Assembly (NCBI GenBank): GCA_947477565.1
Contig: CANJUR010000002.1
Span: forward strand, 153,215 to 217,214
Length of the DNA: 64,000 nucleotides
Origin: Deltaproteobacteria bacterium
GTDB lineage: Bacteria > Myxococcota_A > Polyangia > Polyangiales > Ga0077539
Direction of reading: 5' to 3'
The stretch's first letter is position 1. Every line of letters starts with the position of its first letter. Below the pieces are notes generated by a model, which saw only the letters and a program-made list of their open reading frames with translations, made no database searches and was not told the origin of the DNA. Shown here in pieces: positions 51,114-58,868 of this stretch. Both the position numbers and the translations under genes were made by a program.

Positions 51114-51773
51114 CTACGGATTCACCGTCCCGGCGGTGCCCAGGGCCACGACCCGCTGCCTCAGACGGCGCAGTAACTCCGGAAAACCACGGTCACGCAC
51201 GATGCGCGTGTACCCGTCGCGGTACGACTGAACCAGGGAGGAGCGGTTGGTCACGATGTCGAAAACGATCCAGTCGTTGCCGCGGCGGCGGAGGTGATAG
51301 TCGATGGTCACCGGCTCGGTACGGACGTTGGTGCGCGAGCGCGCGGTCGTCGGCACCACCGCGGTGCCGTCCGCAGCGGTCGCAGCGACGCCATAGGTGA
51401 CCTGCCAGTGGAGCGTGGACTCCAGGTTTTGACGGTAATTACGCTCGATGAGTTGGCGCAGAAGCCGGACGAATTCCGTCTGGTCGTCGGGGGTCTGCTG
51501 CGCGAAGTACGGATCGAGCGCGCGGCGACCGAGCTCTTCGATGTCGAGCATTCCGTTGAGGATGCGCGCCACCTGGGCATCGCGGGTCGCCGTCGCCACT
51601 CCCGCGTCACTGACCTGCCCGAGTAGCCGGCTGACGGCCCCGAGGCGGCTCTCCACCCAGCGCCTCGGGTCCACCGAAGCGGGCGACGGCTGTGCGAAGG
51701 ACGGAGCCGCGACCAGCGTCACCGCGGCGGAAAGGAAGAGCGAGCCCAGACCTCGTCGATCAAGAATCATCAT
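51114..51773 (-). CDS. MlaC-type periplasmic phospholipid carrier
   Basis: A 219-residue exported protein of the MlaC/Ttg2D family, which shuttles phospholipids between the outer membrane and the inner-membrane Mla transporter. The leader MMILDRRGLGSLFLSAAVTL followed by VAAPSFAQ is a signal peptide. The mature part has the ELGRRALDPYFAQQTPDDQT block, the helical region EFVRLLRQLIERNYRQNLES, and the C-terminal strands DYHLRRRGNDWIVFDIVTNR. A GGAGG site lies about 10 bases before ATG 51773. The partner genes mlaE, mlaF and mlaD are not in the window. Confidence 0.88.
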   Translation of the reverse strand: MMILDRRGLGSLFLSAAVTLVAAPSFAQPSPASVDPRRWVESRLGAVSRLLGQVSDAGVATATRDAQVARILNGMLDIEELGRRALDPYFAQQTPDDQTEFVRLLRQLIERNYRQNLESTLHWQVTYGVAATAADGTAVVPTTARSRTNVRTEPVTIDYHLRRRGNDWIVFDIVTNRSSLVQSYRDGYTRIVRDRGFPELLRRLRQRVVALGTAGTVNP

Positions 51774-51830
51774 CGGCTTGTACCTCCGAACATCATGGTG
51801 TCCAGAGACGTTGCTCGGTGCCCGAAGGAT

Positions 51831-53168
51831 TCACTGACCCTGCATCAGCAGTGGGTTCGTGAGCCGATCGCCGATCGCGCCGGGCAACGTCGGCCGCTCG
51901 CCTGCCTTCTGCGCCGCCCGCTCCTGGAAGTACGTCTTCTCGTATTCCCCTACGAACACCGTGTAGCGCGAGGTGATTGCGAGCAGGTGGTAGAAGAAAT
52001 CCATGTCCTCCTGGGAGAGAAACGCACCGCAGAGGGCGTAGCCGATCCACGACGCCTTCACCGCGACGAGCATGTAGCGCGGCTCGGTCCACTCCTTCTT
52101 GTGGATGCGCTCCATACGCATCTCGCACCAGCTCGCGACGAGCCAGCACATCACCACCAGGTAGAGCCAGATGCCGAGGCCCACGAAGCCCTGCTCGCCC
52201 AACAGTTGGTAAAGCGACGAGTGCGCCACGTGGATGTCCGTCGGCACCGGCGCGTACTGCTGAAACCTCACGAGGAAGTTGCCGCTGCCCATGCCCCAGA
52301 GCGGACGGTCCTTCGCCATGTTGCGCGCGGCAGACCAGGCGTTGAGCCTGCCGATGGCGCTCGCGTCGGTCTTCGAAGCGCGCCCGATGGTCATGAAGCG
52401 AGCCGTGACCTCCGTGGGCAGGTTGGCCAGGCCCACCAGCGCGACCATCACCCCGACCACCATCAGCCAGCGCTTGTGGTGAAGCCGGTAGAGCAGGTAG
52501 CCGCCCACCGCGCCGAGGCCGAGCATTCCGCCGCGCGACAGGCTGAAGAGCACCGTCAGCGCAAGCGGCAGAATCCAGAACCAGGCAAAGAGGCGGACGT
52601 ACATCCGCTTCGTGGTGAGACCCAACATGAAGAGAAACGGGACGGTCATCACCATCGTCATCGCCATCTCGTTTCGGTCGCCCGTGGCGCCTTCGAAATT
52701 GCGTTCGTTGAGGTGAAACTTCCCGTAGACAAAGCGCATCGCGACCACCGAACTGGCAGTCGAAATCGCCCAGAACAGCTCTCGCAACTGCCTGTCATTA
52801 CGCATGAAAGCGCAGATCAGGTAGTACTGCAGGAGCATCTTGTAATAGTTGTCGATCTGCACCAGCCCGGGGCCGAAGCAGGGGGCGTGCAGCACCGAGT
52901 TCACGACGCTCATGAAGAGCAGCAGGATCGCCCAGTGGAAGCGATCCGACGTGATGCGGTAGCGCTTGTAGAAGACGATGAGCAGGCCGAGCGCGACGGC
53001 GTAGTAGGTGATGGAGAAACGCACGGTCTCCATCCCAAACTCGATGAACTCATCGCCCGGTCGGATGGTGTCGCAAGCCACCATCCCGAACACCGCGAAG
53101 CGCGGGTTTCGGACCAGGGCGATGAGCACCGTGATCAACAGGATCGCGTAACCAAGTCCCGTCTTCAT
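51831..53168 (-). CDS. O-antigen-ligase/polymerase-like protein of the exosortase-A type
   Basis: A 445-residue multi-pass membrane protein. About ten hydrophobic segments and one periplasmic loop carrying GRASKTDASAIGRLNAWSAA, then WGMGSGNFLVRFQQYAP and HVAHSSLYQLLGEQGFVGLG match the Wzy-C family as found in exosortase-A-associated putative O-glycosylation ligases (with a DUF5935-like N-terminal part, RPGDEFIEFGMETVRFSITY). It should join or polymerise glycan in the periplasm. It starts 6 bases behind the deacetylase-like gene on the same strand, in the exopolysaccharide cluster. Confidence 0.88.
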   Translation of the reverse strand: MKTGLGYAILLITVLIALVRNPRFAVFGMVACDTIRPGDEFIEFGMETVRFSITYYAVALGLLIVFYKRYRITSDRFHWAILLLFMSVVNSVLHAPCFGPGLVQIDNYYKMLLQYYLICAFMRNDRQLRELFWAISTASSVVAMRFVYGKFHLNERNFEGATGDRNEMAMTMVMTVPFLFMLGLTTKRMYVRLFAWFWILPLALTVLFSLSRGGMLGLGAVGGYLLYRLHHKRWLMVVGVMVALVGLANLPTEVTARFMTIGRASKTDASAIGRLNAWSAARNMAKDRPLWGMGSGNFLVRFQQYAPVPTDIHVAHSSLYQLLGEQGFVGLGIWLYLVVMCWLVASWCEMRMERIHKKEWTEPRYMLVAVKASWIGYALCGAFLSQEDMDFFYHLLAITSRYTVFVGEYEKTYFQERAAQKAGERPTLPGAIGDRLTNPLLMQGQ

Positions 53169-53174
53169 GCTGTC

Positions 53175-54281
53175 TCAGGTGTTGGAGAGGCTGCCGTCTT
53201 CGAGAGATTTCACCGTCGCGTAAAGCTCGCGGGCGGTGACGTAATGGAGCACCCAGCGGCGGGTGTCATCGCAGGCGCGCTCGAGCGTGCTCAGTAGCTC
53301 GTCGAAGGGACCACCGGCGCGGAGAAACCACTCCGGCCCGTCGCCGTTGCAGCCGTGCGCATGCAGCTTCACGAAGCGATGGTTGGGCGCGCCGCGAAGG
53401 GACACCCCGTGCTCCATCCAGCTCGCCACACGCAGCGCAAACGGCACCGGGTTCTCGGGTTCGAGCATCGCCGCCTCGATGCGCGGCACCAGCCCCATGG
53501 CCCGAGAGCGCCAGTGCAGCGCGAGCGGACCAGGAATGAGCATGATCTCTCCGTCCCGGGCAGCGCTGCCCACGTGCGCCTCGCGCCCGGTGTCGTGGCC
53601 CCGCGAGCGACCCGGCTGGCTACGCGCGTAGTAGATCTGGTTGACCACCCGGCCCTGCGCCGGGGACGGCACGCACGGCATGGTCATATCGACGTAGCAG
53701 CCCGCGTCGAGCAGCACCGAGAGTTCGTCGTTTACGCCGCAAAACCGGCCGTCCGGCATCGCGTTGTCGAGCGCCCAATTGCCGTGGATAAAAGCCCAGG
53801 TGATCTTGCCTGTCACCGGATCCTTGCGCAGCAACCCGTGCTCGTCGTGGAGCAGCGTGGCGAAGTCTACGAGGGTGCGACGGAGGTGCTCGGCGGTGTC
53901 GTTCTCGTGGTGCAGGTGCACCTCGACATCGACAAGCTGTTTGGCAACAAGCTCGTTGATCGCGTGCAGATGCTCCGGGCGGTACTCCTCTACCGGGAAG
54001 AAGAGCGTGCGCTGGTGGGACCGGCCAAAGCTGTCCCGATGCCGCGCCGCGAGGGCGGGAAACCCATCGGCCCAGAGGCGCACCCGGCGGCGCTCGTCCT
54101 CGAGAGAAGGGTTGCGCCAGCGCGGCTCGAAGTGGTCCGCGACGCAGACGTAGATGTGCACCGGGTGGCCCTCCACCGGGGCCTCCCGGCGGAGCAGCGA
54201 GGCCGCGAGATCCGGCGCCCAGAGGTGGGCGTTGCGACGATCGACGCGCTCGAGCGCGCGGGCAAACCAGGGTGGGCTCAT
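53175..54281 (-). CDS. Polysaccharide-deacetylase-like protein, unknown substrate
   Basis: A 368-residue protein, probably of the polysaccharide-deacetylase or glycoside hydrolase fold. Visible are VHIYVCVADHFEPRWRN, VEVHLHHENDTAEHLRRTLV with His residues that could bind metal, the block WAFIHGNWALDNAMPDGRFCG, GCYVDMTMPCVPSPAQ, and a C-terminal VKLHAHGCNGDGPEWFL. This set is found in exosortase-type exopolysaccharide clusters, usually as a hypothetical protein. No signal peptide is seen. ATG 54281 overlaps the glycosyltransferase stop by 4 bases (ATGA). The frame is open far upstream, but only this part is plausible. Confidence 0.75.
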   Translation of the reverse strand: MSPPWFARALERVDRRNAHLWAPDLAASLLRREAPVEGHPVHIYVCVADHFEPRWRNPSLEDERRRVRLWADGFPALAARHRDSFGRSHQRTLFFPVEEYRPEHLHAINELVAKQLVDVEVHLHHENDTAEHLRRTLVDFATLLHDEHGLLRKDPVTGKITWAFIHGNWALDNAMPDGRFCGVNDELSVLLDAGCYVDMTMPCVPSPAQGRVVNQIYYARSQPGRSRGHDTGREAHVGSAARDGEIMLIPGPLALHWRSRAMGLVPRIEAAMLEPENPVPFALRVASWMEHGVSLRGAPNHRFVKLHAHGCNGDGPEWFLRAGGPFDELLSTLERACDDTRRWVLHYVTARELYATVKSLEDGSLSNT

Positions 54282-55474
54282 ACAGGGTCTCGTAAAGGTT
54301 GCGCGACGCCAGAGCGCGCGGCGAGGCAGCGGTCGAGGAAGGTGCGGGCCCGGTCGTCCCAGGTCTCGCCGACGAGGAGCGCGGCGCGGGCGGCGCGGCG
54401 ATCTGCGGGCCCCGCGAGGGCTGCGGCGATGGCAGTCACCATGTCCGCCGTGGTGTCCGCGAGGCTCACCTCCGGGGCGTAGCGGGCGACCTCCGGGAGC
54501 GACGTGGCTACGATAGGCCTGCCCGAGGCGAGGTACTCGCGAAGCTTGAGAGGATTGATCGAGCGGGTGAGTTCGCTCTGCACGTACGGCAGCAGCGCCA
54601 CGTCGAAGGCCGCCATCGCCTCGGGCAGCCGGGCGTACGAGACGGCCGGGAAGAAGCGCACGTTGTCGCCGCGTAGACGCGGGTCCGGAGCCGTGTCCGT
54701 GGGCCCGACGAAGACGACGTCCCAGTCGGGCCGCGCGCGGGCCACGCCCATGACCAGCGCCACGTCGAGCCGCGCGTCGACGAGTCCCAGATACCCGAGC
54801 ACAGGTCGGCCGCGACGAACGCCCGGCAGCGCGGCGGTCGCCGGGTCGCACGCCCGCGCGAGGTGCTCGACATCGACGCCGTGCGGGAGCAGCGACGCTT
54901 CGCCGCGGCGTGGGCATCGGGTGTCCGCGAGGTTCTGGCTGGTGGCGAGCACGGCGTCGCAGTCGGAGAGAAGCTCGCGCTCGAGGTTTGTCGCGGCGAC
55001 GCGGTCTACGCCGGGCCAGTTGGTGAAGTCGTCCACGCAGTAGTAGACGAGGCAGCAGGAGCCCGCGAGGCCGCGGCCATCGACGCCGTTGGGCACGGTG
55101 GTGACGACGATCGGATCGCGCACCCCGAGGCGCGCAGCGGCGCGGTTGACGACAAGGCGCACGGACTCGCGGTTGGCGAGGCGCAGCGCCGCGGGGCGCA
55201 TCCACGGGAGCATCGGGGGCGCGACCACGTGGAGGTCGAGGTCGAGGTCGCGAGAGGAGTCGCCGGTGGGCTGGGCCGCGGCCGGGGAGAGCATCCCGCG
55301 CAGCTTGCGGACGACGCGGGCGGCGTCACGGCGATCGAGGCGCGGCGGGCGCAGGCCGAGGGTGTTGACCCAGAGGGTGCGGTGCGTGCGAGCGATGCGC
55401 TTGAAGAGGTGCTGCACGCTGGAGGGGTGCGCGCCCCAGTCGTCGCCGAAGACTATGAAAGATGGGTCAGCCAT
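54278..55474 (-). CDS. Glycosyltransferase, GT4-like
   Basis: A 398-residue GT-B type sugar transferase. The N-terminal half holds FIVFGDDWGAHPSSVQHLFK and YYCVDDFTNWPGVD; the C-terminal half has GYLGLVDARLDVALV, then RFFPAVSYARLPEAMAAFDV and the nucleotide-sugar/acceptor block NPLKLREYLASGRPIVATSL, which carries the conserved E-x7-E-like region of retaining GT4 enzymes. It acts in the cytoplasm on surface-polysaccharide assembly. Start ATG 55474 lies 8 bases behind the deacetylase gene. Confidence 0.88.
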   Translation of the reverse strand: MADPSFIVFGDDWGAHPSSVQHLFKRIARTHRTLWVNTLGLRPPRLDRRDAARVVRKLRGMLSPAAAQPTGDSSRDLDLDLHVVAPPMLPWMRPAALRLANRESVRLVVNRAAARLGVRDPIVVTTVPNGVDGRGLAGSCCLVYYCVDDFTNWPGVDRVAATNLERELLSDCDAVLATSQNLADTRCPRRGEASLLPHGVDVEHLARACDPATAALPGVRRGRPVLGYLGLVDARLDVALVMGVARARPDWDVVFVGPTDTAPDPRLRGDNVRFFPAVSYARLPEAMAAFDVALLPYVQSELTRSINPLKLREYLASGRPIVATSLPEVARYAPEVSLADTTADMVTAIAAALAGPADRRAARAALLVGETWDDRARTFLDRCLAARSGVAQPLRDPV

Positions 55475-55482
55475 CGGACGGG

Positions 55483-56367
55483 CTACGCGGACTCCGTCGC
55501 GAGGACGACGGTCGGGAGCGACGATGGCAGCAGGTCGATGGACTGAAGCACCGCGCGCGCAGAGGCGAAGGAGTACGCCCGGATGAGTTCGGTCAGGCGC
55601 GGGACGATCTGGTCGACGTGGTGGTAGCTGCGAAGCGTGGCGAGACGCCCGAGGGGGAAGCGCGGCTGCTGCGCGTCGATCTCCCAGGGGTGGAGGTAGA
55701 CCATGAAGGGAGATCCTTCATGGGCGATGCGGTCGAGCGCCCAGCGGGTGTAGGCCATCGGGAGCAGCCGGAGGTAGCCGCCGCCGCCGACCGGCAGGTT
55801 GCGTCCCGCGACACGGATGGTGCTGCTCGGAAACTCCACCAGGCCGACGCCGGCGCCTGCGGTGATGCGGTGCGGTGCGCGCGTCGCCGTGGGGATGCCG
55901 TAGCGGTCGTGGCGGATCGGGAAGATGCTGGCGTCGTAGGCGAAGCCCTCGTCGCGGAGGACGTCGAGCGCCCATCGGGTGCCCTCCACCACGGAGAAAG
56001 TCGGCGCGCGATAGCCGTCGATTCGAACGCCCGCGATGTCTTCGAGCGTGGCCTTCGCAGCGCGGACGTCGGCGCGGAAGTCCGCCGGGGACATCTGCGT
56101 GATCATGCGGTGGGCGTCGCCGTGGCAGGCAAGCTCGTGGCCCTCGGAGACGATGCGGCGCACCAGCGCGGGGTGCCGCCGCGCGACCCAGCCCAGAGTG
56201 AAAAACGTCGCGTGCACGCCCTCCCGCGCGAACAACTCCAGGAGCACCGAGGTCTCCCATACGACGCGGGACTCCAGGCGGTCCCACTCGTCGCGCTCGA
56301 CGTGGTGGGCGAGCGCCTCGACCTGGAAGTACTCCTCGACGTCTACGGTGAGCGCGTGGATGGTCAT
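55483..56367 (-). CDS. XrtA-system polysaccharide deacetylase
   Basis: A 294-residue NodB-type deacetylase with the exosortase-A subtype features. MTIHALTVDVEEYFQVEAL carries the catalytic Asp-Asp-type region, ATFFTLGWVARRHPALVRRI and GHELACHGDAHRMI carry the His pair for the metal, RIDGYRAPTFSVVEGTRWAL is the R-x2-P motif, and YLHPWEIDAQQPRFPL is the C-terminal DUF3473 part. Enzymes of this type remove N-acetyl groups from exopolysaccharide sugars in exosortase clusters. It starts 51 bases behind the FemAB-like gene and is followed 8 bases later by the glycosyltransferase. Confidence 0.93.
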   Translation of the reverse strand: MTIHALTVDVEEYFQVEALAHHVERDEWDRLESRVVWETSVLLELFAREGVHATFFTLGWVARRHPALVRRIVSEGHELACHGDAHRMITQMSPADFRADVRAAKATLEDIAGVRIDGYRAPTFSVVEGTRWALDVLRDEGFAYDASIFPIRHDRYGIPTATRAPHRITAGAGVGLVEFPSSTIRVAGRNLPVGGGGYLRLLPMAYTRWALDRIAHEGSPFMVYLHPWEIDAQQPRFPLGRLATLRSYHHVDQIVPRLTELIRAYSFASARAVLQSIDLLPSSLPTVVLATESA

Positions 56368-56418
56368 GGCGTTGTGGACCGAGACTAGCCTACGGGCGCG
56401 GCGCAGCGCATCGGTCTG

Positions 56419-57483
56419 TCACGGGATCCAGCGCACGATTCGCGGGCCCGCGAGAGTGGCGACGGGCACCGGGAGGCGCTGCCAGGCCGCGATGACCTTC
56501 GCGAACCTGGGGTTGTCAGGCTTGAGTTCGGGCATCGCCTGACCCTCCCCGAGGAGGTAGTGGTACGCGAGCGGAACAGGGACCGCGCCCCAGTTTTTCT
56601 TGAACATGTAGGTGCCCGAGTCGAGCGACGAGCGGCCGAAGGAGAAGGTCTTGTACCCGCGGCGAATGGCCTCGGACAGGATGGTCCAGTAGAGGAGCAT
56701 GTTGCCGCGAAGGCGGGTGAAAGGGTGCAGTGAGCCGGCGCAGGGGATCTCCAGCGTGTCTCCCATGCCCGCGAGAAACCCGCCGCCGATGGGGCGGCCC
56801 TGGTAGCGCACCACGGCGACCCAGCAGCGGTCGGGCATGCGTCGGATCGCCTCGCGGAAGAGCCTCGCACTGTGCCCCGGGCTGCCGAGGTCGCGCATCA
56901 CGGAAGAGTACGCGGCGTGGAATTCGGGGATGAGCTCCTCGCCGCCGAGGTGCGCGGTGAGGCCTTCTTTTTCTGGGCGGCGGATGTCCGCGCGGTTCTT
57001 TGGGCCGAGGGCCTTGAGGAGAATCTCCGGGTCGTCCGGGAGCGCGAGCTGCATCAGCACCTTCTCGTCGCGCGTCGGCATCCCCTCGGACGGTACCGCG
57101 TGGGCGTGGCGAAGCTCGGCGCGCACGGCTCCCACTGCGGGGAGTAGCTCGCGCGCAGCGGCGAAGAGAGCGCGGTAGGTGTCGTCGTCGTCTGCGATGA
57201 CGCCGCCGTGGCCGAAGTACGGGAGCGATACGAGCTGCGTGCCGAAGGGGATGGATGATAGGCGCACCAGCGGGAGCACGCCGGAGACTCGGTTGCCGCG
57301 CATGGCGATGAGGGGACACCAGCGGGTGCCGTAGACGTCGCGGAAGAGCTCGCCCCACTCCCAGCGGTGATAGACCGAAGCGTGGGGATGGTGTTCGACG
57401 AAGCCGTTCCAGCGGGCGCGGTCGTCGAAACGTGCGGCGCGCACGACGGGCGAAGCGAAGGACTGTGGGGTCGTCGGATCCAT
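56419..57483 (-). CDS. FemAB family protein of the XrtA/PEP-CTERM system
   Basis: A 354-residue GNAT-fold acyl- or peptidyl-transferase-like protein (FemAB/BioF type). Blocks include HPHASVYHRWEWGELFRDVYG, SVRFGTQ-like SIPFGTQLVSLPYFGHGGVI, RRPEKEGLTAHLGGEEL, and GYKTFSFGRSSLDSGTYMFK before KKNWGAVPVPLAYHY. This is the exosortase-A-associated FemAB type. ATG 57483 is chosen because the family starts there; the same frame is open for another 326 codons upstream, which I regard as GC-rich noise. It lies behind mtfA and a coding-like segment. Confidence 0.88.
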   Translation of the reverse strand: MDPTTPQSFASPVVRAARFDDRARWNGFVEHHPHASVYHRWEWGELFRDVYGTRWCPLIAMRGNRVSGVLPLVRLSSIPFGTQLVSLPYFGHGGVIADDDDTYRALFAAARELLPAVGAVRAELRHAHAVPSEGMPTRDEKVLMQLALPDDPEILLKALGPKNRADIRRPEKEGLTAHLGGEELIPEFHAAYSSVMRDLGSPGHSARLFREAIRRMPDRCWVAVVRYQGRPIGGGFLAGMGDTLEIPCAGSLHPFTRLRGNMLLYWTILSEAIRRGYKTFSFGRSSLDSGTYMFKKNWGAVPVPLAYHYLLGEGQAMPELKPDNPRFAKVIAAWQRLPVPVATLAGPRIVRWIP

Positions 57484-57905
57484 GGCGGGCGCAGGGTAGC
57501 GCGACCGGCGCGCACGGCGGGAGCGTCCCCGGAGGTCCGGGGCGCGGTGGCTCCCGTGGAGATGCCGTAGGCCGTGTGCACCTTGCGGATGTGATCGAGG
57601 ACGATCTTTCCGGCACTCTGCTCGAGCACGTCGTCGAGGCCGTCTTTGTCGTTCAACAGCACCACCAGCGCGGCGCTCGCCCGGCCGGACTCCTTGAACT
57701 CCTCGGCTGGAAGCCGCACGAAAGACCGCAGGAAGGCGACGATCGCGTGGTCTTCCAGGCGATCGTCGGCGCTGACGCTCGGGCGCAACGATTCCGCCTC
57801 CGGTCCCAATGCCCTTACGAGGGGATCGAGCGAGGTGCGTAACGCATCGGCAGCCTCCAGTCGGGGGACGCGCAGCGTGTGGGACTGCGTAGCGATGCCC
57901 GCCAG
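57484..57905 (-). other. Coding-like segment between mtfA and the FemAB gene, possible remnant
   Basis: Directly after the mtfA stop, the same reading frame continues for over 100 codons with clearly protein-like composition: RLEAADALRTSLDPLVRALG, then DDRLEDHAIVAFLRSFVRLP, AALVVLLNDKDGLDDVLEQS, KIVLDHIRKVHTAYG. There is no ATG or GTG; only a CTG (57905) and a TTG (57809) could start it. Towards the FemAB gene, none of the three minus-strand frames contains a stop between about 57616 and 57054. This frame runs on out of register through the FemAB gene. It may be a frameshifted remnant, a short protein that starts at TTG, or a readthrough extension of MtfA. Confidence 0.35.
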
Positions 57906-58694
57906 TCAGTCCCCGCGCGAAGCCCTCGCAGCCGGATCCTGCCGGTAGAAGTCCGCGAGCAGCGCGTAGAGCGCAGGCAGCGCATTCCGCAGGGACTCCG
58001 GGCGCTCGAAGAAGGCCTCCGTAGCCACCGCGAAAAACTCCGCCTCGTTGCGCGCTCCGTAGGGGTCGATCACCCGCCGCACCGCGCGGTCGCCGCCCTT
58101 CAGCGCCAGGTAGACCTCCGAGCACACCTCCGCCCAACTGCGCCGCGCCGCCCGGTCCGGCAACGGAGGAGTGCCGTCCACTGACCCTTCGGCCATGTCG
58201 ATCTTGTGCGCGAACTCGTGGATCACCACGCTGCGCCCGTCGTCCGGGTCGCGCGCACCATGCTTCACCGCGTCCCACACCAGGATCACCGGCCCGCCCT
58301 TGTACGCCTGCCCGAGAATCGCCTCGGACTCCTCCACCACCGCCCCACCGCGCTCGAACACCCCCGCGGTGCGCTCTGCCGCGATGACCGTGCTCGGGTA
58401 CACCAGGATGCTCTCGACGTCCGCGTAGAGGTCGTGGTCGCGGCCGAGCAGCAGCAGGCACGCCTCCGCCGCCACCGTCACGCGCACCTCGTCGGTCATC
58501 TTCAGGCCGCCGCAGCCCTCCCAGTTCTTCTCCTCGACGAAGACCTGCACCAGGTCGCGCAGGCGGGCGCGCTCTTCGTCATCGAGCAGCGCCCAGTGCC
58601 CGATGTTGCGCCGGACGATCGCCTCCCATTCCGGCGGAAACGCCGTCTCCAGGATTTGCGCCCGTCGCCGTCGACTCAGCCAACTGAACAACAT
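57906..58694 (-). CDS. mtfA: MtfA-type zinc peptidase
   Basis: A 262-residue soluble zinc aminopeptidase-like protein. The metal motif HEFAHKID (HExxH, near 165) is followed by a downstream Glu in the helix with SEVYLALKGG and EFFAVATEAFFERPE. The typical MtfA opening (RRAQILETAFPPEWEAIVRR) is present. In Escherichia coli MtfA binds the repressor Mlc and has peptidase activity. I prefer ATG 58694; a TTG farther upstream (58739) falls inside the 38-bp repeat and is unlikely. The TGA stop is followed in frame by the coding-like segment. Confidence 0.9.
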   Translation of the reverse strand: MLFSWLSRRRRAQILETAFPPEWEAIVRRNIGHWALLDDEERARLRDLVQVFVEEKNWEGCGGLKMTDEVRVTVAAEACLLLLGRDHDLYADVESILVYPSTVIAAERTAGVFERGGAVVEESEAILGQAYKGGPVILVWDAVKHGARDPDDGRSVVIHEFAHKIDMAEGSVDGTPPLPDRAARRSWAEVCSEVYLALKGGDRAVRRVIDPYGARNEAEFFAVATEAFFERPESLRNALPALYALLADFYRQDPAARASRGD

Positions 58695-58723
58695 CCCTTC
58701 GCGATATCGCAGCCTCCGCGCCC

Positions 58724-58761
58724 GGGATAGGTATTTCAACCGGCCAGATTCATGTCACAAG
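58724..58761. repeat. 38-bp repeat, copy 1 (upstream of mtfA)
   Basis: Plus strand GGGATAGGTATTTCAACCGG and onwards to ACAAG. It matches the copy at 60627-60664 at 32 of 38 positions, including 25 of the first 27. It ends 29 bases before the mtfA start codon on the minus strand, so it may be a promoter or operator shared by two genes. The 107 bases between it and the stop of the next gene hold nothing else I can name. Confidence 0.75.
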
Positions 58762-58868
58762 ATCTGGAGTTCGGGGTCGGCGGTGGCCTCGCTCAGCACC
58801 CCTCGAGTGCCGAGCGCTGCGCGCCCGACCGACCTCCGTCCCTGCTCGACTACATTCTTCGCCAGTCG

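Noticed and set aside
56419..58461. 680-codon minus-strand frame ending as the FemAB-like protein
   Set aside because: Only the last 354 codons are family-like; the first 326 overlap mtfA in another frame and have antisense-like composition.
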